64,000 nucleotides of DNA, from the NCBI GenBank assembly GCA_016707005.1, contig JADJIQ010000005.1, forward strand, positions 1,074,001-1,138,000, read 5' to 3'. The stretch comes from Ignavibacteria bacterium (GTDB taxonomy: Bacteria > Bacteroidota > Ignavibacteria > Kapaibacteriales > Kapaibacteriaceae). Each line of letters opens with the position of its first letter. Position 1 is the stretch's first letter. A program made the position numbers and the translations under genes. Shown here one piece after another: positions 8,624-17,940 of this stretch. The notes under the pieces were generated by a model. The model saw nothing but the letters and a program-made list of their open reading frames with translations, had not been told where the DNA came from and made no database searches.

Positions 8624-11182
8624 ATGACACGTAACTCCATTCGCACCATAGTGTTCCTGATGGCAGTCGCCATTTCAGGAACCGTGCTTACAGCTCAGAC
8701 AACGGTCGATACGCGCCAGTTGTTCGTTCCGATCAATCCATCGAAGAATGCGGTTAACGCTCAGCTGAATGGCTTCCAGCGTCCCATGATGCTTCAGCAT
8801 TCAGTGGCACAATCTGCCTTTGAGCAGCAGGGGAAGAACCTCACGCTCTCGAATTTCCCGTTGCCTGGTAACGAGTCATCGTCGCTCGTCCTTGAGCGTA
8901 CGCGTGCCGTTGTAGACGCCAACACGGAATTCTATACGCATACCAAGGAAGGCAAGGTCAAGTTCAAGGTTCGTCCCGTGGTGTCCTACCGTGGCACCGT
9001 GAACGGTGATCCCGGCACAATGGTCACACTCCATTACAGCCAAGGGAACGTTACCGGCTTTGTTCAGATGTCCAATGGCCAACGTACGGTGATCGGCCGC
9101 GACTTCAGCATACAGCGTGCTGCAGAGGCAACTCCGCACCTTATCGCTGATGAAGCCACAATGTTCAATGCCGATCCGCTCTCGCGCTTTATCTGTGGGA
9201 ACGAAGAGCTTCCTGTTGACGAAGAGGTTGCAGCACGCAAGATGACCATTCCCGGAAAGGCGAAGGGGGCTGAAATGGGCCAGGCAGATTACCTGCGTGA
9301 GTTCAAGATGGCCATGGTTTTGCGTGAAGACATCGACAGTGTAATGAAGCGCCGCGGCGAATCCGATGAAGAGATCGCTCAGTACTTCGTGAAGCTTGCC
9401 TCGGCAATGGCCCAGGTGTATGAGCAAGAACTTGATGCATACCTCTACATCTCCTACTTCGAAAAGTTCACAAATGATGAACCGTCCGGGTACTATTACG
9501 ATGGACGTGAACCTGGTGAGCTACTCAATGAATTTTCGCTCGACTGGTCGAGCCGTATGTCGAGTGTCGACCGGACCGTTGCCCACCTGTATGCACTTAT
9601 CCGTCCGGTTGGTGGTTCGTTCGTGGGCGGGATCGCCTTCCTCGACCAACTGTGCAATAAGAAACACCGCGGTGGCTACGGAGTATCAACGGTCTACCTC
9701 AATGCATCAGAGGTCCCAGGGGATCCTAACCGTTCAAATGCCTTCGTATGGGACGTGTTTGTGGCTGCGCACGAAATGGGTCACAACATCGGCGCTTACC
9801 ACACGCACAACTGCTACTGGAGCCCACCTGTTGATACCTGCCAACTTAAACAGGACAACACTGACGCTTGCTACTCAGATCCAGCACTACGTCGTGTTGT
9901 AGACGGAACGATCATGAGCTATTGTCACCTCGTCAATGGCAGTCGAACACCTCTCACCTTCGGCACTCGCGTTGCAGAACGTATGCGTGGCTGGGTGGCA
10001 ACATCAACATGTACACCTGCGGTAACTAAGCCAATGGTCCAGATCACCGAGCCACGTGGTTCTGATGCCTATAATCTTGGCGAAAAAATGACCATTCGTT
10101 GGGCCTCCGCTCGTGTCTCCAACGTCAATATCAGCTGGGGGAATTCGCCGGCCGGACCTTGGACAACCGTTGCGTCAAATATTGATGCTGCAGACAGACA
10201 GTATTTGTGGACGATCCCGGCGATTCCTGTTCCGGAGTTCTGGGTACGTGTTAGTGATGCATCAAACGAAGCGGTCAACGACACGTCGCTGGCAAGCTAT
10301 CGCGTAACCATCCCAGTCGTGATCGACGCGCCAAAGGGTGGCGAGCGTTTCGGTCAAGGCTCTGCATTCACCGTTCGTTGGACAAAGGCTGCAGGCGTAG
10401 GCAACGTAAAATTGGAATTCAGTGCTGATGGCTCGACGTATGAAGTTCTTGGTGCTTCTTTAACTGGTTCTTCATTTAACTGGACGGTGCCAACAATTCT
10501 CACAGAGTCGGCACGCATGAGAGTTTCAGCCGTAAGCTCACCCGGATCCACGTCTACAAGTGGAGCCTTTGCGATCGGTGTACGCCGCTTCGCTCTTGAG
10601 ATCCCGGGCGAGGGTACGTTCCTCTGCAAGAATCAGCCGAATCAGTATCGCTGGAGTGCCGACTTCATTCCAACTATCCGTATTCAGTATTCAACGGATG
10701 CGGGTGGTAGTTGGCGCACAGCAACACAGCAGTCTACCATCGAAACGTCACAGTGGCAGATCTTCAGCCGCAATGTGAATATGAACAACGTTCCGAAGGG
10801 GACTCCGTTGAAGCTGCGAGTGATCGATGCTGTTACGGAAGAGGTTCTCGATACTCGCGAGAACTTGGTCATGGATTCATGCGATGCCCCTGTGTCCGTT
10901 AGTGAAACGTCAGAAGACGTTCCATTCTCGATCACATCGATCTCACCGAACCCGGCAACAAGTGTTGTACGCCTCAGCATCGGATCCACTGATGCTCGCC
11001 AATGCAGCATTGTTCTTATTTCCGGCGATGGCCGCGAGATAGTTCTCAATTCTGAAGTGTCTCTCGTTCCTGGTTCGTCCTCAGTGGAGCTTCCGTTGGG
11101 CAACGTAGCCTCCGGCTCCTATCGGATCGCCGTGCGAAATGGGAACATGCAGGTAGTTGCACCGCTGATGATCGTTCGTTAA
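8624..11182 (+). CDS. Secreted reprolysin-like zinc metalloprotease with T9SS-type C-terminal domain
   Basis: An 852 aa exported protein. After a signal peptide (cleaved near AQT, residue 25) comes a propeptide-like region. The metzincin zinc site HEMGHNIGAYH is at residues 383-393, followed by a Met-turn (GTIMSY) near 430, placing it with reprolysin-like (M12-type) peptidases. Two repeated Ig/Kre9-like beta modules follow (near 465-560 and 565-650), with a further beta module to about 760. The last 80 residues (ISPNPATSVVRLSIG ... GSYRIAVRNG) are a type IX secretion sorting domain, so it should cross the outer membrane and be released or surface anchored. The substrate is unknown. Confidence 0.88.
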   Translation: MTRNSIRTIVFLMAVAISGTVLTAQTTVDTRQLFVPINPSKNAVNAQLNGFQRPMMLQHSVAQSAFEQQGKNLTLSNFPLPGNESSSLVLERTRAVVDANTEFYTHTKEGKVKFKVRPVVSYRGTVNGDPGTMVTLHYSQGNVTGFVQMSNGQRTVIGRDFSIQRAAEATPHLIADEATMFNADPLSRFICGNEELPVDEEVAARKMTIPGKAKGAEMGQADYLREFKMAMVLREDIDSVMKRRGESDEEIAQYFVKLASAMAQVYEQELDAYLYISYFEKFTNDEPSGYYYDGREPGELLNEFSLDWSSRMSSVDRTVAHLYALIRPVGGSFVGGIAFLDQLCNKKHRGGYGVSTVYLNASEVPGDPNRSNAFVWDVFVAAHEMGHNIGAYHTHNCYWSPPVDTCQLKQDNTDACYSDPALRRVVDGTIMSYCHLVNGSRTPLTFGTRVAERMRGWVATSTCTPAVTKPMVQITEPRGSDAYNLGEKMTIRWASARVSNVNISWGNSPAGPWTTVASNIDAADRQYLWTIPAIPVPEFWVRVSDASNEAVNDTSLASYRVTIPVVIDAPKGGERFGQGSAFTVRWTKAAGVGNVKLEFSADGSTYEVLGASLTGSSFNWTVPTILTESARMRVSAVSSPGSTSTSGAFAIGVRRFALEIPGEGTFLCKNQPNQYRWSADFIPTIRIQYSTDAGGSWRTATQQSTIETSQWQIFSRNVNMNNVPKGTPLKLRVIDAVTEEVLDTRENLVMDSCDAPVSVSETSEDVPFSITSISPNPATSVVRLSIGSTDARQCSIVLISGDGREIVLNSEVSLVPGSSSVELPLGNVASGSYRIAVRNGNMQVVAPLMIVR

Positions 11183-11203
11183 CAACCGGAGACAGGGAAC
11201 AAC

Positions 11204-12106
11204 GTGAGCGTCTTCAATAAGCTTGTTGTAGCCAGTCTCCCGATCATTCCGAAGAGCATTATTCGTCTTGTGGCTCAGCGATATATCGCTGGGCCACATC
11301 TCGTTGATGCAGTTCGAGTGACGAAGGACCTCATGGCTCGGGGTGCAGCATCAACCATCGACGTCCTCGGTGAGTTCGTTTCGTCTAGAGAGCGCGCGGA
11401 ACACGAAACAGTAATGCAGGCGTCGGTCATCGATGCGATCCATACAAACAAGCTCTCTTCGTACCTAAGTGTGAAGCCAACGTCGCTTGGGCTCGACATC
11501 GATCATGACTTCGCCTACGCGAACATCTCGGGTCTTGTTCAAAAGGCAGCTTCGCTCGGCGTGTTTGTTCGAATGGATATGGAGAACACTCCATACACGG
11601 ATATCACACTCGACTTCTATCGCAGACTCCGCAAGGAAGGTCACAACAACGTTGGTGTCGTGATCCAGGCATACCTCCGTCGGTCCGAAGCGGACATTCG
11701 GTCCCTGCTCGACTTTGAACCGTCTGTACGCCTTTGCAAGGGCATCTACGTTGAAAGTGAAGAGCATGCCTTCAAAGATCCCAATGAGGTCCGCGCTAAC
11801 TACCGCTCACTTTTGCGGATACTCCTAGATGGTAGGGGGCGTACCCACATCGCCACACATGACGAGTCATTGATCGTTGACGCAGAAAAGACTCTTGCCG
11901 ATATGCACGTGGCTAGAGAACGATACGAGTTTCAGATGCTGCTCGGTGTCCGCGAGGATCGTCGCGATATCCTCCTCCGTAACGGTCATGCGGTCCGTAT
12001 CTACGTTCCGTTTGGTGAAGACTGGTACGGCTATTCCACGCGCAGACTCAAAGAGAATCCACAGGTTGCCGGCTATGTGGCCAAGGCCGTCCTCACAGGA
12101 AAATGA
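11204..12106 (+). CDS. Proline dehydrogenase
   Basis: A 300 aa monofunctional FAD-dependent proline dehydrogenase oxidising proline to pyrroline-5-carboxylate and feeding electrons to quinone. The TIM-barrel landmarks are visible: SVKPTSLG near 89-96, VRMDMEN near 122-128, GVVIQAYLRR near 154-163, RLCKGIYVE near 177-185, IATHDE near 222-227 and the end motif RIYVPFGEDWYGYSTRRLKE. Start is GTG at 11204, 21 bp after the protease. It overlaps the next gene by 4 bp. The pyrroline-5-carboxylate dehydrogenase is not in the window. Confidence 0.93.
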   Translation: MSVFNKLVVASLPIIPKSIIRLVAQRYIAGPHLVDAVRVTKDLMARGAASTIDVLGEFVSSRERAEHETVMQASVIDAIHTNKLSSYLSVKPTSLGLDIDHDFAYANISGLVQKAASLGVFVRMDMENTPYTDITLDFYRRLRKEGHNNVGVVIQAYLRRSEADIRSLLDFEPSVRLCKGIYVESEEHAFKDPNEVRANYRSLLRILLDGRGRTHIATHDESLIVDAEKTLADMHVARERYEFQMLLGVREDRRDILLRNGHAVRIYVPFGEDWYGYSTRRLKENPQVAGYVAKAVLTGK

Positions 12107-12990
12107 TGAAGACTTTTGCGATCGTCGCCACAGCCTTGTTCATTGCTGTGTTGTTCTCGGGATGTCAATCTCCGCAAGGGGCTCCTGACACCACGGTAAC
12201 AGTTGGCACATTTAACATCGAATGGCTTGGTGACGGTGCGGATGACCAGAAGCCCCGTACTGACCAAGAATGCCTGTTGATCGCTGACGTGATAGCACGA
12301 GCGGGTGTTGATGTGATGGGCGTGCAAGAGATCGAGAACGAGGCCGCACTTCGACGTGTGATCCGGTATCTCGACGGCTACGAGGGCTTCATCGCAGATG
12401 CCGGGATCAAGCAGAACGTTGGAGTGATCTACCGCAAGGGTGTAACGGTTCAAAAGTCGGGAGTATATCAGCCCCTTACCCTTGGACGACCGGGAATGAG
12501 GCCGGGGCTGGTGTTGAATTGTCAGAAAGGTGCATTTGACTGGACAATGATGGTCGTCCATCTCAAGAGTACCTCTCGCTATGATAGCACGAACCAAATG
12601 CGCGATGACTCGCGTGTAATGCGGAGCGAACAAGTAGGTCTCTTGCGAGCATGGTCGGACTCGATCATTGCTGCCGGCAAGGAACGCGATGTGATGATCG
12701 TTGGAGACTTCAATGACTTCACAGCACGTCGTCAGCAAGCAACTCTTACGCCGCTGCTTGAGAGCACGAGCATGGAGTTCCTTACCGGTTCGCTGAAGAG
12801 CTGCAAGAATGACAAGTGGACCACGATCGATCAGATCGTTGTTTCAAAGAGTGCTCGGGACAGAGTGATCAAGGGAACAGAACGTGTGGAGGACATACGG
12901 TCCTTCCTCAAGGGGAACATCGCCGATGCGGTGAGCGACCATTGTCCGGTGCTTGTCCGATTCAGTACAGCCGGTCCCGATAACGATTAA
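12103..12990 (+). CDS. Lipoprotein of the endonuclease/exonuclease/phosphatase family
   Basis: A 295 aa protein with a lipoprotein signal (hydrophobic stretch then LFSGC, lipid Cys about 21). The EEP fold is shown by VGTFNIEWLGDG near 34-45, GVQEIENE near 74-81 (catalytic Glu), MMVVHLKS near 148-155, VGDFNDF near 205-211 and SDHCPVLV near 281 (catalytic Asp-His). Members hydrolyse phosphodiester bonds in nucleic acids, lipids or inositol phosphates. Surface or periplasmic nucleotide scavenging is possible but not shown. Its TAA shares the palindrome TTAA with the stop of the convergent GGDEF-like gene. Confidence 0.88.
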   Translation: MMKTFAIVATALFIAVLFSGCQSPQGAPDTTVTVGTFNIEWLGDGADDQKPRTDQECLLIADVIARAGVDVMGVQEIENEAALRRVIRYLDGYEGFIADAGIKQNVGVIYRKGVTVQKSGVYQPLTLGRPGMRPGLVLNCQKGAFDWTMMVVHLKSTSRYDSTNQMRDDSRVMRSEQVGLLRAWSDSIIAAGKERDVMIVGDFNDFTARRQQATLTPLLESTSMEFLTGSLKSCKNDKWTTIDQIVVSKSARDRVIKGTERVEDIRSFLKGNIADAVSDHCPVLVRFSTAGPDND

Positions 12991-15353
12991 GCGAAGACGG
13001 TTACCTTGTTCCCAACGCGCTTGCTTACATCCAGTGCGGCCGTTGCATGTGCGATGAGGTCATCCCATTCATCTCGCGGTTCGGACTGTGCGATCCCAAT
13101 GGAAACGGTGAAGGACAAACGCTTCCCGTCGATATCAACCGGAGTGCTGGCGATCTCGCGACGCATTGTTTCCGTCCAATTCTGAGCCTCTTGCAGGCGA
13201 TATCCTACAAGGCCGAGTGCTAATTGATCGCTTTCTACACGAGCTACGATGTCGTAATCGCGGAGTTGGTTCTTCACGATCCGAAGGATGTGCAACAGTG
13301 CACGTTCGCGCTGCTCTGCGTTCGTCCGTGATGGGTCGAGATGAACCATACACAACGTCAGCGGCAAGTTGTAATCCACAGAACGCTTGAACTCCTCGCG
13401 AATACGCATCTCAAAACCTTGCGTATTCAGGACGCCCGTTGCGTGGTCAAGCAGCGCAGAACCCTGGAGTTCCTCTGCCTTGCGAATGTGCTCGAGAAGT
13501 TCGCCGGCAAGCTGGCCGAGAGCTTCGGCAAGTCCGATGTCTTGTTGTGACAGACTCGATTCCACGTTCTCGAGGAACAGTGAGCCGTACGAGTCCGAGG
13601 CCGTACACAACGGCACTGCGACGAACTGACCAGTCTCGAGAGGGGGCTCCTGCACGAACACCCGGGTACCCTTGAAGTCTTCTGCGTGCACAACGGTGGT
13701 TGCCGAGCTGATCGCATGTCCTACAGCCGACGTTGTGAGATCAACACTGCACCCAACGTTGTCGCGATATCCGTCGTCCATGGCTGAGCGTGCATCGGTA
13801 AGGGTCCAAAGCTTCTGTGCTGGATCAAAGCTGACTACACCAATACGACTGATGTCCATGTGCTGAATGAGCGTGGCAAAGAGTCCGCGTACCACCTGCT
13901 GCACGGTTGATGGTGCAGTGCCCACGTGTTCTCGGAAGTGCTTTGTGGCTTCCAAGATCGCCGAGGCCTGCATGAGGTCGAACTTTGCGGTGTAGGAAGA
14001 CACAAGTCCGGAGATCAGCTTGGTGAACTGACCGAAGAAACCAACCGTGATGTCGGAGTAGGCATCCTCGATGAGCGAATCGGCGCAGAGAATACCAACA
14101 ACATTTCCGCCGTAGTACACGGGTACGCCGATGAAGGACATCGTTTGCGCTGAACGGACGTAGTACGGCAGAAGGTCCATTTCCGCAGCCGGGCTGATCT
14201 GCGTGATGATCTCCGGAACTCCTTCGCGGGCGATCTGACTCAGCGCATCGCGTCCCATAGGGATCTTGCGCTCAGTGGTGAACTCTGCCTCGGCTTCCGT
14301 GATCTTCGCTTCAACCACAAGTTGTTGACGCTCAGCGTTGACCCAGAGGAAGGCAGCCGTACGTGCGTTGGTTGCGCTTCGGATCACCATCAGAACGCGA
14401 TTGAGGAGGTAGTCGAATTCTCGACGTGGTTCTTGCGAGGACAGATCCTCATCTGCTTCGTCGTTGACGAACGTGGTAAGTGCTACCGCCGGTGAACGAC
14501 GTGACGTTTCGCGTTGAACAGGGACCTGCTCAACTTCTTCCGGAACTTCCACGGTAGCTTCGTCAAGCAACACTACGTCCTCTTCGTGCTCTTCGACTTC
14601 TTCGACCTCTTCCACCGGAGGTGGGGCCGGAGCAGTCACAGGCGGAGGCGGTGGTGCTTCGGTTACGCGAGGGGTACGAGAGATCGGACGAACCTTTACG
14701 TCCTCTGATAGTTGGATCTCATCCGTTACCCGTCCGGTGATGACTGCCACTGGTGACGAGAAAACCTCCTCGGACGTCTCTTCTGGAGTGGCTGCCTCAA
14801 GGTTCTTGCGGGTCTCCTGACGGAGTTCGCTTACAAGTTTCGGAGTAGCCTTCTTCGAACCCGGGCGTGTTCCAACGATCCGTATGCCAGACTCAGCATC
14901 TTGATGGTCGATGAACGTATCGATCTTTGGTGCAGCAGGTGATGGCTTCTGTGTTGGCGCGGGCTTACGAATGAGTTCGCTCTGCCCTTCAAAGAGATCG
15001 ATCTGATCTTCATCAACGAATGGGGACTCGCCTGATTCCGTAGAACCGAAAGACTCGCGATAGGCCTCAGGATCAAAGGTCTGTGATCGCTTTGAGCCAT
15101 CCTGTATTGTTCGCGAGCCAAGATCTGGAGTTTGCGATGGGCGCACGGGGGAGATGATCTGCAGATCCGTCAGACGCGGAGATACGATCATAAACAGTGC
15201 AACGCCCCCTAGGATCGTGATGCAGATGCCGATGAGGCGCACCGACATCTCGTCCAGGAAGAGTGCTATGAACAGACCGATCGCGATCACGAGGAAGGCG
15301 ATAGAGTCGCTGGCTTGGAAGACCTTGCGCAGGTCTACCTTTTGTTTCGGCAT
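12987..15353 (-). CDS. Membrane protein with two GAF-like domains and a degenerate GGDEF domain
   Basis: A 788 aa signalling-type protein. Two membrane helices lie at residues about 17-34 and 39-57, followed by a long disordered linker rich in Pro, Glu and Val (about 90-310). A first GAF-like domain covers about 320-460 and a second about 470-625. The C-terminal region starts LLDHATGVLNTQGFEMR, aligning with the start of GGDEF domains, but the signature loop reads VESDQ instead of GG(D/E)EF, so diguanylate cyclase activity is unlikely. It may bind a nucleotide or act as a scaffold. The start MPKQKVD leaves a 4-bp gap to the gene upstream. Confidence 0.82.
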   Translation of the reverse strand: MPKQKVDLRKVFQASDSIAFLVIAIGLFIALFLDEMSVRLIGICITILGGVALFMIVSPRLTDLQIISPVRPSQTPDLGSRTIQDGSKRSQTFDPEAYRESFGSTESGESPFVDEDQIDLFEGQSELIRKPAPTQKPSPAAPKIDTFIDHQDAESGIRIVGTRPGSKKATPKLVSELRQETRKNLEAATPEETSEEVFSSPVAVITGRVTDEIQLSEDVKVRPISRTPRVTEAPPPPPVTAPAPPPVEEVEEVEEHEEDVVLLDEATVEVPEEVEQVPVQRETSRRSPAVALTTFVNDEADEDLSSQEPRREFDYLLNRVLMVIRSATNARTAAFLWVNAERQQLVVEAKITEAEAEFTTERKIPMGRDALSQIAREGVPEIITQISPAAEMDLLPYYVRSAQTMSFIGVPVYYGGNVVGILCADSLIEDAYSDITVGFFGQFTKLISGLVSSYTAKFDLMQASAILEATKHFREHVGTAPSTVQQVVRGLFATLIQHMDISRIGVVSFDPAQKLWTLTDARSAMDDGYRDNVGCSVDLTTSAVGHAISSATTVVHAEDFKGTRVFVQEPPLETGQFVAVPLCTASDSYGSLFLENVESSLSQQDIGLAEALGQLAGELLEHIRKAEELQGSALLDHATGVLNTQGFEMRIREEFKRSVDYNLPLTLCMVHLDPSRTNAEQRERALLHILRIVKNQLRDYDIVARVESDQLALGLVGYRLQEAQNWTETMRREIASTPVDIDGKRLSFTVSIGIAQSEPRDEWDDLIAHATAALDVSKRVGNKVTVFA

Positions 15354-15357
15354 ATGC

Positions 15358-16395
15358 TTACGGCAACAGTTCGATCTCGTAGCGAGAAACTTGAGATTGA
15401 GATACCGACCTTCGCTCACCCTTTGGCGTTACGATGGAGGCTGACACGTTCATTGTGATCGCATTCTTCTTTGAGATCGTATAGCCCCCTTCAACATCAA
15501 GAAGGGAGTGGGATGTGCCGGTGATCGATGAGGAGTTCACCTTTACCGAGAATGGTGCGTCCTTTGGTAGGGGGCGAACAGAGAACGAGCCATCGATCGT
15601 TGCATCGATCGATGCGATGCGGCGGCTCTTTACTTCCTTGATGTTGGCGATGTGGTACGAGGCCACTGTCGATACATTAAAGAACTCGGCAAGCGGAGTT
15701 GTCATGGCGTTCGACCAGCTTCCGCTGGCATCGATCTTTTCCTTTGGATACGGAATGATCTCCTGACCATGGAAGGATCCGTACACAGCCGCCTTGAGTT
15801 GTTCGGAGAGTTGCTCGATCATCTGTGGTGCTACTTCTTGTTTGGCCGATGCCACCATCTTCTTCACGATCGGCGATACATCGCCTACCTGAAGGATGGC
15901 TCCGCGTGGAGAGACAAAGACAGAGATCTCTTCACCCAACAATGCATTGAATTGCACAAACTTCTCGCTCGTGCGTTGGGTTGAGTCTGCGGATGTGTAG
16001 GATTGCTGGAGCAATACCGCGCCCGTGTTGCGATTTCGAACAACGGCATCGACTCTTACGGAGTCGAATCTCATCGTCAGTTCGAATGAGCCATCAGAAC
16101 GAACGGCACGAACCTTCTTTGTGTAGACGTGTGTGCTGTTCGTGGTTGCTACCGCTGAGTCCGGTCCGGCTTCGGAGAACTGATGTACACGGTAACGTAA
16201 CACTTGTCCGGGTGCATAACGCAGGACAAACGAATCAACCTTGGCTTCCGTGAAGGAGATCGTCTTTGCGTCAGCAGTATCTGCTGCAGTGATCTCTGCA
16301 GAGCCGGAGGCCTCGGCGTCTTTTGGTGCATCATCTGATGAGCAGGCCCATGTGGAGACTGCGATGGTCAACGTCAGAAGTAGCCGTCTTACCAT
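15358..16395 (-). CDS. Predicted lipoprotein, beta-rich, possible DUF6263-like
   Basis: A 345 aa exported protein. The start at 16395 gives a signal ending STWACSSDD, read as a lipoprotein Cys at about residue 17 followed by acidic residues. The mature part is rich in beta-strand sequence (VLRYRVHQFSE, FELTMRFDSVRV). The layout recalls the DUF6263 group of Bacteroidota lipoproteins, but the assignment is tentative. It overlaps the similar upstream gene by 7 bp and precedes the GAF/GGDEF-like gene by 4 bp, so the three proteins probably work together. Confidence 0.65.
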   Translation of the reverse strand: MVRRLLLTLTIAVSTWACSSDDAPKDAEASGSAEITAADTADAKTISFTEAKVDSFVLRYAPGQVLRYRVHQFSEAGPDSAVATTNSTHVYTKKVRAVRSDGSFELTMRFDSVRVDAVVRNRNTGAVLLQQSYTSADSTQRTSEKFVQFNALLGEEISVFVSPRGAILQVGDVSPIVKKMVASAKQEVAPQMIEQLSEQLKAAVYGSFHGQEIIPYPKEKIDASGSWSNAMTTPLAEFFNVSTVASYHIANIKEVKSRRIASIDATIDGSFSVRPLPKDAPFSVKVNSSSITGTSHSLLDVEGGYTISKKNAITMNVSASIVTPKGERRSVSQSQVSRYEIELLP

Positions 16396-17366
16396 TGATA
16401 CTGGCCCGTAAGTTTCCACTGTGTTGTGGATGTGATGCGATGGGTAAAGGTCTCGGCGCGCACGATAGCACTGAACCACGCCTTTGTTACCGAAGTGAGT
16501 TCGTTGATCGTGCCGGTTGATGAGAGCAACAACGTGTTATCAACCACAGCACCACCATCGCGAACCGTGCTCAGGTAGGGGATCCCGTAGATGTGGACGT
16601 CTTGCCCAGCTTGGACTGGGATCGAATCTTTGGTGATGATCGTGTATAGTCCGCCACTATAGGCTGCTAGGCGGGATGAAACCTTACCCTCGAATACCAC
16701 ACCATCAACGCGTGTGGTGAGGCCATGCTTCCATGTTGAGTCAACACCCTTGCGGAGCCCGGGTATCATGCGCTTTTGAACATCTCCGTACTGCAAAAGA
16801 TTCTCGCGGTCGAGTGACTGCATCCAGATCGTATAGACTACGGAGTCGAGGTCTGCAGCATTCTGTTCAAGGTATTCGCGCCAGAAGTCAACCTGTTCAC
16901 CGGACAGCTTCGTCACCTCGCCGTAGGGGCTAACAGTGATCTCGAACGTACGATTGAGGGGGCCGATATAGTTGTTGAGATCGGCAAAGTTCTTTACCGT
17001 GATATCCTTCTGGGAGTCGTAGCTGATCTCTAACCCTTGGGCTGTGAACTTGTAGACCAACGAATCGATGTTCACCGCTAGTTTAGAGATCCCATCGATG
17101 GACTCAATGCAGCGAACAGTCATGAAGAACGTGACCTTGCGGTCATAGGTTTTCTTTGAAGAATCGCTATGAGTGCGTTCCACCGTGGTCTGCTCCACCA
17201 CTTCATAGCTCTGGGCTATACCAGCGCGGTAAAGAGCTTGCAAACGATACTCACGTCCGGCTGGAGCTGCACCGGTCTGTTGTGCAACCATAACGCCGGC
17301 CGTGCAAAGGAAGCAGAGGGCGAGTACGAGAGGGAGTCGGACGATCATTGATGTGCGTTTGGACAT
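16389..17366 (-). CDS. Exported beta-rich protein, likely paralog of the downstream lipoprotein
   Basis: A 325 aa protein with a standard signal peptide (MSKRTSMIVRLPLVLALCFL then CTAGVMVAQ). The mature protein starts YRLQALYRAGIAQSYEVVEQTTVE and alternates short strands with turns. The order of elements (aromatic start, Gly, Y-x-V, Thr-rich strand, then a D-S-L/V strand near 110) parallels the next gene, suggesting tandem duplication. No enzyme motif is visible. It is the first gene of a three-gene minus-strand operon ending in the GAF/degenerate GGDEF membrane protein. Confidence 0.65.
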   Translation of the reverse strand: MSKRTSMIVRLPLVLALCFLCTAGVMVAQQTGAAPAGREYRLQALYRAGIAQSYEVVEQTTVERTHSDSSKKTYDRKVTFFMTVRCIESIDGISKLAVNIDSLVYKFTAQGLEISYDSQKDITVKNFADLNNYIGPLNRTFEITVSPYGEVTKLSGEQVDFWREYLEQNAADLDSVVYTIWMQSLDRENLLQYGDVQKRMIPGLRKGVDSTWKHGLTTRVDGVVFEGKVSSRLAAYSGGLYTIITKDSIPVQAGQDVHIYGIPYLSTVRDGGAVVDNTLLLSSTGTINELTSVTKAWFSAIVRAETFTHRITSTTQWKLTGQYQW

Positions 17367-17397
17367 GGAAATCTACCACAAAACGTTCAGAAACGAC

Positions 17398-17421
17398 ACG
17401 AGGGCGGATGTCCGCCCTCGT
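17398..17421. terminator. Strong hairpin between ndk and the exported-protein operon
   Basis: An 11-bp perfect stem, ACGAGGGCGGA pairing with TCCGCCCTCGT across a 2-base turn. It lies downstream of ndk (minus strand) and just upstream of the next minus-strand start at 17366. A moderately T-rich segment follows on the minus strand but no clean U-tract, so termination, attenuation or mRNA 3'-end stabilisation are all possible. Confidence 0.55.
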
Positions 17422-17461
17422 ACTAGAACACCAGACGCGTTCATCGGTTTCGTGTTGTGGG

Positions 17462-17884
17462 TCAGGCGTTGTTGATCAGTTCGCTTTCAGCGAAGAAGAA
17501 GGCTACTTCGTTGATACCGTTCTCAACGGAATCCGAGCCGTGAACAGCATTTTCGCCCTTACTGGTTGCATAGGCGCGGCGGATGGTTCCTTCAGCTGCT
17601 TCTGCAGGGTCTGTTGCACCGATCAGGGCGCGCCAGTCAGCGATGGCATTTTCTTTTTCAAGTGCGATCGGAACGATAGCTCCGCTCGACATGAAGTTCA
17701 CCAGTTCGCCGTAGAACGGACGTTCCTTGTGTACCGCGTAAAACTCACCGGCAACAGCTGGCGAGATACGCGTGAGTTTCATTCCAAGGATGCGGAATCC
17801 GGCAGCCTGGATCATGGCAACGATATTGCCGATGTTGTTATTGCGGACGCCGTCCGGCTTGATGATACAGAGAGTACGTTCCAT
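17462..17884 (-). CDS. ndk: Nucleoside diphosphate kinase
   Basis: A 140 aa enzyme that passes the gamma phosphate among nucleoside diphosphates through a phospho-histidine. The N-terminal ERTLCIIKPDGV and the active-site NAVHGSDS with His115 are the family signatures; length is typical. It lies downstream of sucD on the same strand, and the spacer between them is made of three 16-bp repeats placed 8 bp before its ATG, which may affect translation initiation or coupling. Confidence 0.97.
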   Translation of the reverse strand: MERTLCIIKPDGVRNNNIGNIVAMIQAAGFRILGMKLTRISPAVAGEFYAVHKERPFYGELVNFMSSGAIVPIALEKENAIADWRALIGATDPAEAAEGTIRRAYATSKGENAVHGSDSVENGINEVAFFFAESELINNA

Positions 17885-17892
17885 GGGAGTTG

Positions 17893-17940
17893 CTTAGTTA
17901 CGGAGTTACTTAGTTACGGGGTTACGGAGATACGGGGTTA
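17893..17940. repeat. Tandem array, three 16-bp units (internally 8-bp periodic)
   Basis: Units are CTTAGTTACGGAGTTA (17893-17908), CTTAGTTACGGGGTTA (17909-17924) and CGGAGATACGGGGTTA (17925-17940). The array ends exactly on the sucD stop codon (complement of TTA at 17938-17940) and begins 8 bases before the ndk start. A related TACGGAGA array occurs at 56083-56114. Confidence 0.9.
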
